Assembly: GCA_033398695.1 (NCBI GenBank) | Contig: JAWKAU010000035.1 | Coordinates: 62,001-126,000 of the forward strand | Direction: 5' to 3' | Origin: Orobanche coerulescens | Taxonomy: Eukaryota > Streptophyta > Magnoliopsida > Lamiales > Orobanchaceae | DNA length: 64,000 nt | Shown here: positions 34,801 through 45,397 of the stretch, in pieces | Layout of the letters: every line of letters begins with the position of its first letter | Numbering within the stretch: the first letter of the stretch is position 1 | Position numbers and translations under genes: made by a program | Notes under the pieces: generated by a model | Told to the model about the DNA's origin: nothing | Database searches by the model: none | The model's input: the letters and a program-made list of their open reading frames with translations, nothing else

Positions 34801-35016
34801 ACAAGGCTACCAATCACGATGATAATGATGAAAATATTATCGTCTCGATCCCAAACAGTGATGAATGACAAATAACAACTGATACACGACTCCTAGATAC
34901 GCCAAATGATGAACACGAAATGAATGAATATGAATGATGAATGATTATTACTGAGTGAAAATTTCTGAGTAACAATTACTGAATGATAATCAATGAATTC
35001 ACAACCGGGTATTACA
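31845..35016 (-). repeat. Element E right (middle) LTR
   Basis: 3172 bp, TGTAACACCCCC to GGTATTACA on the + strand. It is the 5' LTR of the full internal region on its left and, at the same time, the 3' LTR of the truncated internal segment on its right. Confidence 0.88.
34449..34686 (-). promoter_or_regulatory. TTACGGCCGTAA palindrome cluster in element E right LTR
   Basis: Counterpart of 28438-28674 with a few substitutions; TTATATA at 34433-34439 lies downstream on the minus strand. Confidence 0.68.
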
Positions 35017-35858
35017 TACTCCCCCCTTAAAAAGAGTTTCGTCCCCGAAACTATGGTTACACAGATCGGGATATGAACTATCCATCAGGGTCTGAAAACA
35101 GCATCTCCAGGAATACTCCTCAACGCGAAACACTCCGCCGGAGACCAACCAGAAAGTCGTGCCAACCGCACGATTCGAAACACCGGCGTAAACATCCCGA
35201 GGGAGCCACTCATTGTACATGTCTACAATCCATCGGTGTACACTTCCCCATCCTTATCATCGTCTGGCGCCCATGAAAGCACTGACTCGCGCCTCAAAAG
35301 AAAGCAACAACGCACATATAGTCCTCGGAACCATATCAAGCATACGCTAAAGTTCTCAAGCTTTGACTTCTCGCATCACAATGAACAATTACCCAGATTA
35401 TCACAAAATCTTGAGTACAACACCAAAGGGAAGAAATCCCATCCAATGACCCAAATCTAAATATTCTCAATTACCATAGTTACAAGATAAATTGACAACA
35501 GATGGTTCACAACCATAATACTACGATGCAGATTAAGTTAAATAGTAATCCGGAAAACAAGGCTACATATCCAATGTACCCAACATCGATATCCTCCAGA
35601 TCATCGATCCCCTCGATCTCATCGATTCAAGGAAGACCCAAATCTAAACTCACCACTTAATATGATCCCCGAAGGTCACAAAAACGAGAGTGACTATGAT
35701 GAATGATAAATGACTAGAAATCCGACAAGGATCGAGAATGACTCACCGAGGTAAATCAATAACGTAATGAGTGATATCTCAAATGAAGTGATTGGAACCG
35801 TTGTTCCTCGTGAATTAAATGATCAGTTTGATAACTACAAGTCTCAACATGATTGATG
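35017..35858 (-). mobile_element. second, truncated internal segment of element E
   Basis: Repeats 29005 to about 29848, beginning with the polypurine tract and ending at GATTGATG. It shows that a further E copy once extended to the right. Confidence 0.82.
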
Positions 35859-35863
35859 AAGAC

Positions 35864-35889
35864 GAAGATCGCTCTGATTAAGAGTCATT
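35864..35889 (+). other. scrambled junction of element E and T1
   Basis: 35864-35886 is a T1 integrase segment (compare 25207-25229, also 35937-35959) placed before, not after, its normal upstream sequence. At 35890 the sequence jumps back to TGTCTGAATCTTTGGG, the same start point as the filler at 3024. Confidence 0.72.
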
Positions 35890-36452
35890 TGTCTGAATCT
35901 TTGGGTACGGAACCCGATATGTTGTTAGCAGCCCGTGAGAAGATCGCTCTAATTAAGAGTCGTTTGTTAACGGCTCAAAGCCGATAGAATTCTTATGCAG
36001 ACAACCATCGACGACCACTTGAGTTCGAGGTCGGCGACCATGTACTAATGAAGGTGTCCCCTACTCGAGGTGTTTTTCGTTTTTAGAAGAGAGGCAAGCT
36101 GAGTCCGAGATATATCGGGCCATTTGAGGTTTTGGAACGAGTAGCCGATCTAGCCTATCGCCTGGCGTTGCCACCAGCTCTGAGCCGGATTCATAACGTG
36201 TTCCATGTCTCCCAGTTAAGAAAATATATTGCTGATCCGAGTCATATACTTCAGTACGATGAGATCGATATAGCGAAGGATCATTCGTACGAAGAGCGCC
36301 CCATACGGATACTTGAAAGGAGGATCAAACAGTTGCAGAACACGACGATTCCCCTACTGAAGGTTCAGTGGTAACGAAACGGAGTTGAGGAGGCCTCGTG
36401 GGAGACAGAGAACAACATGCAAGAGAGGTATCCCAAATTGTTTACCCCTTAG
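35890..36452 (+). pseudogene. gypsy integrase C-terminus with chromodomain-like tail (T1, third piece)
   Basis: Begins at LSESLGTEPDMLLAAREK. It contains the [13 protein letters not shown] and [16 protein letters not shown] module and [25 protein letters not shown]. It ends with RILERRIKQLQNTTIPLLKVQW, then GVEEASWE and YPKLF, the chromodomain-like tail typical of Tekay/Del chromoviruses, which is thought to direct integration to particular chromatin. Stops: TAG near 35986 (GAC CGA TAG region), TAG near 36085 in FRF-KRG, and TAA at 36372-36374 just after KVQW. The natural end is TAG at 36450-36452. Confidence 0.82.
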
Positions 36453-36468
36453 TTTCAGGAACGAAACT

Positions 36469-36486
36469 CCTTTTAAGGGGGGAGTA
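36469..36486 (+). other. polypurine tract of T1
   Basis: CCTTTTAAGGGGGGAGTA directly before the LTR; a strong, typical tract. Confidence 0.88.
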
Positions 36487-39284
36487 TGTAATATCCGACA
36501 GAAATTCTTACCGACTGTTGTATTATTCGGATAATTCAACACTATTGTAGTCTTGTTGCATTTGTTTAATATTTATTGATGTTGGAATATATCATAATAA
36601 ACTTGAATATAACTATCATTCGCACTATGATTGATTTCTCAACGTTGTTTAGATAAGTGCATTTTTGGGCTAGTAATTCTGTGTTTAACATACGCTAACC
36701 CTTTAGCATAACGTATGCTATCTTATGAGTTTTACGTACGTAACTGCTCTTTACGTACGTAAGGCTTGTAGTCTTATCCGATCTCAACTTTTGGCGTGTG
36801 GGGTCGGGCATGATTCGAATATCTGATCTTTTGGAGCAGCCTAGTTGACCTACATTACGTACGTAATGCTCCAAGCCATAACGTATGCAATGTTGTTCGT
36901 GTCTTTAGTCAGTAGCCTTTGGAACTAGCTTACATACGTAACACTTTTGGTGTAGCATACGTAAAGATGCTAATGTACGTTATCCTCTTGTGTATAACGT
37001 ACGTAACGAACTGTGCTGTTATAAAAAGACAACTTATGTCTTTCATTTTACACGTCCAAACTCCAATTTTTTACCCCTATAATCATCCCCCTGTCTCCCT
37101 AGATCAATTCTACCTTCTTCCAACTTGTGTTTAAGCTTTGCATCCTGATTTGGAGCTTGTTGATTGGAAGTTTGGAGTCATTCTTGAAGCTTAGAGTGTG
37201 TTCTTGTGGTTTTGGTGTATTCTTCTTCATTTCTGAAGCTATGTTATACGTTTTCACCCTATAACCTCGTAGTTATACTGTTAGTGATAAAGTATACTTC
37301 ACCTAATGTTGAATTAATCAAGCTAAACATGTTTGTAGTTAAGCTTTTAACAACTTAATGATAAATATGGTGATTAAGGGTTTGATATGATGTATTCTTG
37401 ATGTCTTAAATGGTAGTAATCATGTTTAGTAGACACACACTCTTCTTGCTGGACTATTACCATCACTAGAACAATAATGATTCTTAGTTTCATTGTAGAT
37501 AGGTTGATTTGTAGGACTGTTATCATTATATTGAATCAAACCATCATGTTAAGGAAGATTCTAAACTAAATGAACTTAGGATTTCCATCTGATTTTGTTG
37601 AACCTTCAAATATATCAACATAAGGTTATAGTTCAGAGGTGTTTAAATCACATTAATGATGATATCGTGATGATCTTGTGATGAATAACTCGACTATATC
37701 ATTAATCTAACTAGGTGAACTCATAACCGATGAACATAGTAATAACTTTACAAATTCATGATTCATTCGAACAATGATAATCGCTGAGTAACCTTCACTT
37801 TGATCAATGTTTTATGAAACGTAGTTGTTTGGATTATATCTTTCAAATTATTGATGTTGTTTTTAAGAAATTCTATCGGCATATCAATTTTAGCAAAGTT
37901 CTCCTTGATGATTGTTCTTGATAAATTCTCATCCATTTGAAACATACGAATAATCAAGAACACCTTGAATGATAACCGATCATAAGTATAAATTGAAGTT
38001 AGTATGAATCCTTGAAATGGAATTATGATACAAAGATAGTCGAACTAAGCGAATTGAATTTAGGATATCGATTCGCTGAACTAGATATCGATAGTTATGA
38101 AAATGTGTTATTGAATGGATTGTATCCCTTACAAGGTCGATTGTTCGAGTAACCGATATTAAGTCGAGGACCGTTCGTTCGTTCTACAAGGAAGGACTAT
38201 TCTCGTCTCCGTATTGAGGCAAGTTATCTTGCTTGGTTATAATGATGTTTGGATTCTTGTGATGATTATGTATTTCGTGTATGTGAAATACTTATGAATT
38301 TGTGACCCATGATTTGATATTATTCTTGATGATGTTCCGTTTTCATCGTGGGATTGCATTCCCAAGTTCGTCACTTTGAACCGTTGATATCATTGATCCT
38401 TATTGTCATTTCGATGAGTTTCTTGATTCCTTAATCGGATATGTGATTTATTGAATTCATTGTCATGTTGTATCGTGACATATCCAGAATCATATCTGCG
38501 TTCCGATTGGTTATTGTATAGGATTTTTAGCCAGGCACATATATAGTCGCGTGGATATTTCTGTATTGGACTGTGCACACGAGACGTAGTTCGTGAGGCT
38601 AATTAGGTACATTGTCCCACGTATATCCTGGATTCCGTATACGGGGTGGACATGTGCCTGACACATTTCCGGATCGGGCGTACTGTAATGTCCATCTTGA
38701 GCCGTATTATTTTTGGTCGTTCATAGTCCATTTATATATTTGGATATGTTCGACATTTTGTGACTAATTGTTCATACGCTATGTTTGTTAGTCGGGTTAT
38801 TTTCCTTGAGATCTAATGTATGTGAATTGTATAATATCTTGAGAATTCATTTATCATGTATATATGACCCAGTATTGGGCGAAATACTTGTGTTGTATTT
38901 TAGGTCGAGCAAAAGGCAAGACACGGGAAGATCATGGTGACGGCGAAGGGTTCGAAGGATACTAGTTCGGGGGGCCCAAGTCTTTTGTTATCCGGTTTTG
39001 TTCGAATCGTGTAATGTTATCTTTCCGCTTTATTTTAAATTGTGGACTAATGTATTGTTATTTAAGGTATATTCCATCTCCATATGGATTATACTCGTAT
39101 TTTGGATCTTGTATGTAATAAGGCCGTTGGCCATACTACTGTAAACTCCTAATCGGAGTAAACGCTATGTATTGTGGTTCGGTATCACAAGTATTGCATA
39201 TTTAATCTGTATTTTGTGTATCGCCTGGTGGGTCCCAGTGTGGGGTCCACGGCACTATAATGACCGCCTTTTTGGGGTGTTACA
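36487..39284 (+). repeat. T1 family 3' LTR
   Basis: 2798 bp, TGTAATATCC to GGGGTGTTACA. It is the only LTR preserved for the T1 family in this window. No matching 5' LTR is present, so no target duplication can be checked. Contains a palindrome cluster (36687-37008) and TATAAAA at 37020-37026. The last 130 bp hold a GGTGGGTCCCAG / GGGGTCCACGGC block also seen, in reverse, near the ends of E and F LTRs. Confidence 0.9.
36687..37008 (+). promoter_or_regulatory. CGNNCG palindrome cluster in T1 LTR
   Basis: About ten words: TTACGTACGTAA-type near 36733, 36753, 36854, 36996; drifted forms ATACGCTAAC, TAACGTATGC, TTACATACGTAA. It ends about 12 bp before TATAAAA. Confidence 0.65.
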
Positions 39285-39690
39285 TAATCAAGGTTATATG
39301 TAGATATAAATTTATATTAAATATATTCAATTATAAAAGTGCAGTAAAGTCAGATTACTTTCTTTATCAGTTAAAAAGTTTATATTAAAATTACTTTTGT
39401 ATATAGTATAACTTAATATATAGTTTTATATTTATATTATAATATGTATATGAAAATTTATATATTATATATGTATTCAATTATATTTAAATTTATATAC
39501 TTATACATATATAATTATATTTTATATATTCAAGTATACAAAGTTGTATTATATATATATATATATTAAATTATATTATATTTATATAAATGTATATAGC
39601 ATATAAATATAACACATAAATATATATTAAGTTATGTTATATTTGTACAAATATATATTGTATATAAATATAATACATATGAAAAAATAT
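39285..39690. other. AT-rich anonymous DNA
   Basis: Very AT-rich with short TA runs and repeated AAATATATATTAAGTTATATTATAT-type words. No gene or element boundary is visible apart from the LTR end at 39284. Confidence 0.7.
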
Positions 39691-39693
39691 ACA

Positions 39694-39768
39694 AGAAGTT
39701 CACTTGGCGGAGGGGTAATATCACACTTCCACAAGCAAGAAGTCATGGGTTCGAAACCCACAAACAAC
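39694..39768 (+). other. tRNA-like relic or SINE head
   Basis: An A-box-like word (TTGGCGGAGGGG, about 39701) and a perfect B-box GGGTTCGAAACCC (about 39748-39760) are spaced as in a tRNA. The acceptor arms do not pair, so this is not a functional tRNA gene. It may be a SINE head or a tRNA pseudogene. Confidence 0.4.
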
Positions 39769-39904
39769 GAAATTTAAATGGTATTTGCAGGTTGGTGGGT
39801 GGGTGGTGCGGCGGTTGGGGCGGATGGCTGGGCGAGTGGCTAGGTTGGAGCTGGATTGGACTAGCTGGGTTAGTCGCGGTCCTATAAAATTTTAAAATCG
39901 CAAA

Positions 39905-40107
39905 ACTTAACGTTGATTGTCCCAGAAACGATGTTAAATTTCATGATGTTAAAATTAACATCGGTTGTTATAACAACCGATGTTAAAGTCGAAGTTTAAC
40001 ATCGGTTATTAGAAATCGATGTTAAATTTAACATCGCGACATGTAAGATCGATTCTAAAACCGATGTTAGATGTAAAAAACCGATGTTAGATGTCTGTTT
40101 TGTAGTA
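39905..40107. mobile_element. CACTA-like transposon terminus with subterminal palindromes
   Basis: Repeated AACATCGGTT / AACCGATGTT words in both orientations (about 39957-40090, at least seven) lead up to TTTTGTAGTA at 40098-40107. This is the inverse of the CACTAC terminus with its last G changed to A. Subterminal repeats of this form are typical of plant CACTA (En/Spm) elements. The element would extend leftwards, but its other end is not in view; 39284 is an LTR edge. Confidence 0.5.
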
Positions 40108-40124
40108 ATGAACACTTAATCGAA

Positions 40125-40355
40125 GCTATTAACAACTCAAAAACATAACTTGAAACCATATCTAAATAGTATAGCAAAGTCAACACAAAAGTTAACCTAG
40201 ATCTAAATCAAATTAGTCATAATCAGCAATTAAAACCACCGATCAAAACCAACATCACATAAAATAAGCTATTAACAACTCAAAACCATAACATGCAAAC
40301 CAAAAAAAGTAAAGTCAACACAAAAACTCAACCTAGATCTAAACAAAAATCAAAA
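40125..40355. repeat. direct repeat of about 110 bp, two diverged units
   Basis: GCTATTAACAACTCAAAA is followed by AAAGTCAACACAAAA and AACCTAGATCTAAA, at about 40126-40210 and 40267-40345. Confidence 0.65.
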
Positions 40356-40659
40356 TAAAAATGGATATTTCACCTTCAACTAGTGGCAACAAGGCTCTAT
40401 ATGACATGATATTAGAAAGTTACGGCTGATGGAAGTAGATTCAAAGTCAAAAATTTTTAGAGCGATTGAGAGATGAAAATCATGAAACGGCGGAGGGAGA
40501 AGAGAGAATGAGAGAATGAGGAGTTAGGTTTAGGGATGAAAGTCATGAAACAACAGAGAGGATATTAATGGACCGAGACTGGATCAATTCATTAATGGGC
40601 CAAGGGGTGAAGGGATATAAATGCACCAAATGTCCATATATAATTAAAGGGCAAAAAAA

Positions 40660-40845
40660 GGTGCGTCGAGCCGAGCCTTTCCGAACGGTTCAGCTCGGCT
40701 CGCCGAATACCAATATTAAAGGTTTGGCTCAATGTTTGAACGTTCGAGCCGAGCCTCGAATCGAGCTTTTTCGAGCCGAATACCCTGAGCATGTTCGAAC
40801 CTTCGGGTTCATTTACAGCCCTACAAACAGATGCCCCACAAATCA
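40660..40845. mobile_element. possible MITE-like sequence rich in CGAGCCGAGC
   Basis: Multiple TCGAGCCGAGCC / GGCTCGGCTCG words in both orientations, ending GGTTCATTTACAGCCCTA. The composition differs sharply from the AT-rich neighbours. Such sequences are common short elements in plant genomes, but I cannot define both ends. Confidence 0.35.
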
Positions 40846-42003
40846 ACTTACCTCAATATGACACTCCAAAAAATAAAGAAGTGTGTATATTTATCCATCA
40901 TGCATATGATCAGAGGCGGACTTACACGAAGCATAATGGTGCGCATGCACAACTGGAATTTTGCTCCCACGTACAAAACGATATGTATTGCTCAAAATGG
41001 TTTATTTTTTCTGTAGCCAACACGATGTCGGTTTAACTAAGATATAAGATCATGAGGCTCATCTTACATAAGCCCTCCATTCCGCTTCGTAGTTCATAGT
41101 TCCCTTCCTCTCCCGAGATAGAAACCCTCCGTACCCACGACGCGACAACGACAATCAAATTGAGTGAGGGCCTAGTCCATCCATACATCGGCTCTAACGG
41201 TCTAAACCTCACCAGTCACCTCCAACTCCATTGCCAATCCACCAAAGTCTTAAAACAATATATAATTTAATATTTTCTTATTCTTATATGACATCACTCT
41301 TATATAGTTCGATGGCAGTAACTTACCATTGTGTATTGTTACTATTACGACCACTCATTCTTATCTTTCTTGATTTTCCATATAATCTTTATCTTAGAGA
41401 CTTAGTTTTTTTTTTTTTAATTTACTTTCTTCTAAGGTTGATGTAATGGTGTGATTCTCGTATTATGGAGTAGTCTATGGCGCTAATATTTGTATATTTT
41501 GTTCATTTCGTATTATGCTCGAGTTTTTGATGATTTGTCGTGATGAAAATAGAGTTCATTTAAGGAAAAATCTTTAACTCCCCTACTTCTTAGTATTTGT
41601 TTTCTGGGCATCCTTTATGTCACGTAAATAATTTATGATTTACACTTCCTTTGATGTGATAAAAAAAGATGGTGTAATTTATCGTTTTTCGACTTATTTC
41701 GGATATTTTATCTATAATGGATTATGAAAATGGGGTTCCACTCAAAGATGAAAGAATCGTCATCACTAATAATCCTTGAGAGGTAGTATTTCGTTTGTGC
41801 ATTGTTCAAAATTATTGCATAATATTTAATTATCGTGAGGTACTTTTTCTCGTGGCACCCTTTGTGCACCAGTAGTTTTTGGATCCTGAATTCGTCTATG
41901 CATATGATTAAAATAAAATCTCGGCATGTACAAACATGTGCCCCCACAAAACAACCTATTTCGATTTAACACTCCACAAAATAAAGAAGTATGGATGTTT
42001 ATA
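40832..42003. repeat. pair of 60-bp repeats about 1.1 kb apart
   Basis: ACACTCCAAAAAATAAAGAAGTGTG at 40860-40885 and its context (CCCACAAA-CAAC upstream, ATGTTTAT-type downstream) recur at about 41940-42003. The intervening 41040-41930 shows no gene. Confidence 0.5.
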
Positions 42004-42099
42004 ATTATTGAAACATTTTTTATCAACAAATCTTGATGATGCTTAAAATAAAATAAACATCTAAAACAAATGAAAATTTAGAATCAATAATTTATCACA

Positions 42100-42560
42100 A
42101 GATAATGTACGCTATATAAGTGACGTAACGTACGCTATACAATACATAACTGGTCAACTATGTTACAAGCGGTACATACGTTACACATGTATGGAAATGT
42201 ACATTATGGCGTTGCTAGCTATTTTTATGTAAACATTAAACATGTATGTTTATGTAGCTGGGGAAGCTGCATTACAAGCTTTCAATAATGTATGCAAGTC
42301 AACAGAAGATAACGTACACTATGCTTGAAGTTTGAATTCCAAAAATTGATCTGTTAGGTTGTTTTTGGAAAGTCATAGTCGAAGTCAACAAATCAAACGA
42401 ACATATGAAAATTGTACCTAACATATGCAATGCACAATACACAACATATACAAGGATAAATATGTAGCCTAAGTCAGAACACTGACTTCGCCGAACGACC
42501 GTAACAGATACGGCGTAATATATGCTATTCCATTAATGGTCGCTAAAAGTACTTAAACTG
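42100..42560. other. decayed sequence with CGTACGCTA words, possible old LTR
   Basis: TGTACGCTATA (42108) and AACGTACGCTATAC (42128) plus drifted GTACATACGTTAC and GTACATTATGG words resemble the palindrome clusters of elements D and T1. LTR ends were not found. Confidence 0.35.
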
Positions 42561-43304
42561 ATAATCAAATATATCGTGTTTGTTCTATTTCTCTTCTCAT
42601 TCTTTCCAATACCATTTGCATTTAAAGATACAAACCCTTCTTTGTTCTCTCAAAATTCGGATCGATTCAACTCGATTCACTCCTCAAAAACTTCGAATTT
42701 CATCACTCTCCATCTCCAATAATTCAATCTTTGATGACAACTCATCAAAATCGTCCCAAAAGGACCAAAGAACATCATCGCGGGAAGCACATATGATGTG
42801 GTTCGTTTCTCCAATCCCCAATGCGAGAAGGTATACTCCGAATAGTTGGTGAAGAGATAACACACAGTCAGTATAACTTTATAGTTTGACTTGAGTAAAA
42901 TTAGAATTACGAAAGCTCAATAGGCTCGTTAGCCTATCATGTCAAGTATAACTCTGTTCAAGTTCATCACGTGGTTAAATATCTCGAGCTCAATCTTAAA
43001 CTTTTCTTGTTCCCATCTTTTTTATTCAACTCACACGAAGCCTCTTGTTAGTTGTTCCATTTTTCAATCAACGCACACGAAGCCTTTATCCTCAATTGGT
43101 ATATCCCACAACATGATGTGCGGTACAAGTTACACACCAATTGTAATTACTAACATAATCACACTGATATATAACATAATCACAACTGATATATAATATA
43201 ATTACAGTAAAAATATGACGCAACAACATAATCAGAATTGGTATATAACATAATCATCGATGATATACCATGCACGGTACATCATGTTAAACGATATAAT
43301 TTCC

Positions 43305-43362
43305 AAAAAGGCTAAAACCCTAATTCATCGGCGACACCGCCTATAAATTCACATGTAGATTC
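43305..43362 (+). promoter_or_regulatory. possible host promoter: telo-box and TATA box
   Basis: AAAACCCTAA (about 43315, telo-box AAACCCTAA) is followed 25 bp later by CCTATAAATTC (TATA box, about 43340). Telo-boxes near TATA are common in promoters of plant translation genes. Element H begins 15 bp after the TATA box; the sequence beyond H (48061-48357) is a pyrimidine-rich leader. Confidence 0.35.
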
Positions 43363-44338
43363 TGTTGTTACTCAAAATATTATATGTAATGGTTTGCTGG
43401 ATATGGCTACGGGTAAGTAACAAACAAAATGCGAGACCACGTACGAGGAGTGTAAATAACATAAGATTTACCGGGTTTGTTAGGCCCGGGCTTGAATGCT
43501 CTCGCGAGATATTATTAATGAGAATTCCACTTGGGGAGTACAGATATTAATATAAGAGTACAATTACAATGAGTGTAATAACCCTAGCTATGTAGCTCTT
43601 GAGAGTTGATGAATAATTGCCGGAAGAACCAGAGTTGGTACTCTGAGAGTTCTTTGAAATGTGGTGAGCTCTCGTTTCTGCCGACCGTCTTTCGGTTTAA
43701 GAGGTTCTGAGAGAGAGAGATTCCCGAGAAGTCATAGAAGCCAAGCCCCTTTCCAAATGACGGAAGTCTCCTACTTATAGAAGAGCAGGTAGTTGGGATG
43801 TCTTTATACCAGATGGGCGATTGCCATTCCTGTATTATAATAAACAACCGATCGTCTTAGCACGTGGGTCGGTTTTCTTAAAGTCCGCAGCTGCTGCTGG
43901 CATCCGGATGAGTGAACCACTGGGAAGCCAACACGTGCCTCATGTCGCTGTCTTGGGAGGTCCCACCTTGGACCTTTCAGCGGGTCTGTCGGTAGGTGAG
44001 GCTGTCCTTGTCGTCTACAGCTGGTGATGGGTTGGAGTCAAAGAACCTTATCTGGCGGCGCCTTTTGCGGATCTGCATGTGGGTCTTCATCCCGAGATTA
44101 GGTCTTTGAAGACTTTGACGGATGCTGGCCTTATACGTGGCAAAAGACGATCGTCTTGGCGGGCACTAGAGACGATCGCTATGTGCCAAGAGACGATCGC
44201 CCTGGACGTCGATCACTCGGTACGTGACCTTGATCTGGAACCCTCGTTCGATCAGTCCACAATGGTTCATCTGAAGCCTGCTTGGTCGCTCGGCCCTTAC
44301 GCCGATCGCCGTTGAGGCGTATATATCGTCGCACAACA
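43363..44338 (-). repeat. Element H left LTR (its 3' LTR)
   Basis: 976 bp. On the minus strand AGACGATCGTCT (44145-44156) and GACGATCG repeats (about 44169, 44191, 43848) lie upstream of TATAAAG (43802-43808). Confidence 0.9.
44145..44220 (-). promoter_or_regulatory. GACGATCG palindrome cluster in element H LTR
   Basis: AGACGATCGTCT (palindrome), two AGACGATCGC half-altered copies and GACGTCGATC within 75 bp. Another CCGATCGTCTTAG lies at about 43847, about 40 bp upstream of the TATAAAG. Same arrangement at 47866-47940 in the right LTR. Confidence 0.55.
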
Positions 44339-44352
44339 ATTGCCCCCCAGCT
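44339..44352 (-). other. polypurine tract of element H
   Basis: On the minus strand AGCTGGGGGGCAAT, adjacent to the LTR. Confidence 0.75.
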
Positions 44353-44763
44353 CGCTCCGATGTCAGAGACGAGGGGTGAGGTGGTTCCACTGGCGATCGT
44401 TGAAGATAATGACTAGAAACTCATCAAGCGGACTGATTTGGAATTTTGACGACCTACTTGGTTGCTCTGGTTCAGTTCTTGCAATCTTCAATTTTGCAGA
44501 TTCCTCGAGGAAAGCCGACCATCTTAGCCTAGAGGAACCGTGCACGGTCGCGGAGTTCGATGGAACCAAACTCCGTGACCATGTCTTGTGCACGGGCGAC
44601 ATTCCACCTGTAGGTCTGTCTCGCGACTCACTTTATTGTGAGGGTCATCCGGTGGCTATGTTTCGCCTTGCAATGTGGCGATGGAGCGGATGATCTCAGC
44701 CTGGAGGAGTCTTTGCATGGGGCGCCGTCGGATTAATCGACTCCGCGACCGCAGCTTGTTAGC

Positions 44764-45140
44764 ACTTTTCTGCCTAGGACCGACATGTTAGATGACGGAC
44801 CTTTGAGGGCATACGTTGTGACGGGGCAGGGACGCGTCGCATTATTCGGGCCCACCATGTTAGATGATGGACCTTTGAGGGCGGGCGAGCGTGTCCACAG
44901 ATCTGTTTTGGAGGGTCCTTTGGCTACGCCCGCCTCATATTTAAACGAATGGCGAGCGATCTATACCCAAAGGAACCTTGCATGGATGGGTTGTCGGTTC
45001 CATCGACCTCCAGAACCATGGTTGCACTTTTCTACCTCGGATCGTCATGTTAGATGGCGGTCCTCGACGGTATACGTTGTGTTGGGGGAGGTGATTGCTT
45101 TCCTGAGTCCATCATGTTAGTTGACGAACTTTAGAGGGCG
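44764..45140 (-). repeat. degenerate tandem repeat in element H internal region
   Basis: Four CATGTTAGATGACGGACCTTTGAGGG-like words (about 44783, 44856, 45056, 45113; 26-base word given here only by its parts CATGTTAGATGA and CCTTTGAGGG). Spacing is irregular. No coding motif; the rest of 44353-45397 is non-coding as far as I can see. Confidence 0.55.
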
Positions 45141-45397
45141 AGCGAGTCATCCTCTTTTTCGAGGCGTTGCTCAGGCAGTAGCCTTTGGTTTGACATGGTG
45201 GAAACTCGGGAAAGACCTCCGAAGTTTCCATCTCTTGATTGAAGCATATAGATCCGGCCGCCGAGGTTGATCGGGGGGATCGACTCGTACGAATCCCCTA
45301 GCTCATCGAGTTTGATTGGGGCGACTGGTTTGGGAGATTGACGATCGTCGTTCTATCGCCGATTACGGCCCTTGGTCCTTTCTTCCCGGGGCTCCGG

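Larger units (their letters stand above)
25582..35858 (-). mobile_element. Element E: gag-only gypsy-type element in tandem LTR-internal-LTR-internal form
   Basis: Minus-strand element. Left LTR 25582-29004, internal region 29005-31844, right LTR 31845-35016, then a second, truncated internal segment 35017-35858 that repeats 29005 to about 29848. Read in its own sense: internal 3' end, LTR, full internal region, LTR, so the middle LTR is shared. The outer third LTR is absent; the right end breaks at about 35858 into a scrambled T1 junction. The left flank is T1 integrase; no target duplication can be matched on the right. Only gag is encoded. Confidence 0.88.

Noticed and set aside
16318..36486. 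an endogenous pararetrovirus or other integrated virus
   Set aside because: All pol domains follow the Ty3/gypsy or Ty1/copia order with LTRs, primer sites and polypurine tracts; no movement protein or coat protein motif was seen.
39694..39768. functional tRNA gene
   Set aside because: A and B boxes are visible but acceptor and anticodon stems do not pair well.
42580..42852. 90-codon + strand frame, Ser-rich
   Set aside because: No homology recognised, no promoter context, AT-rich anonymous DNA.
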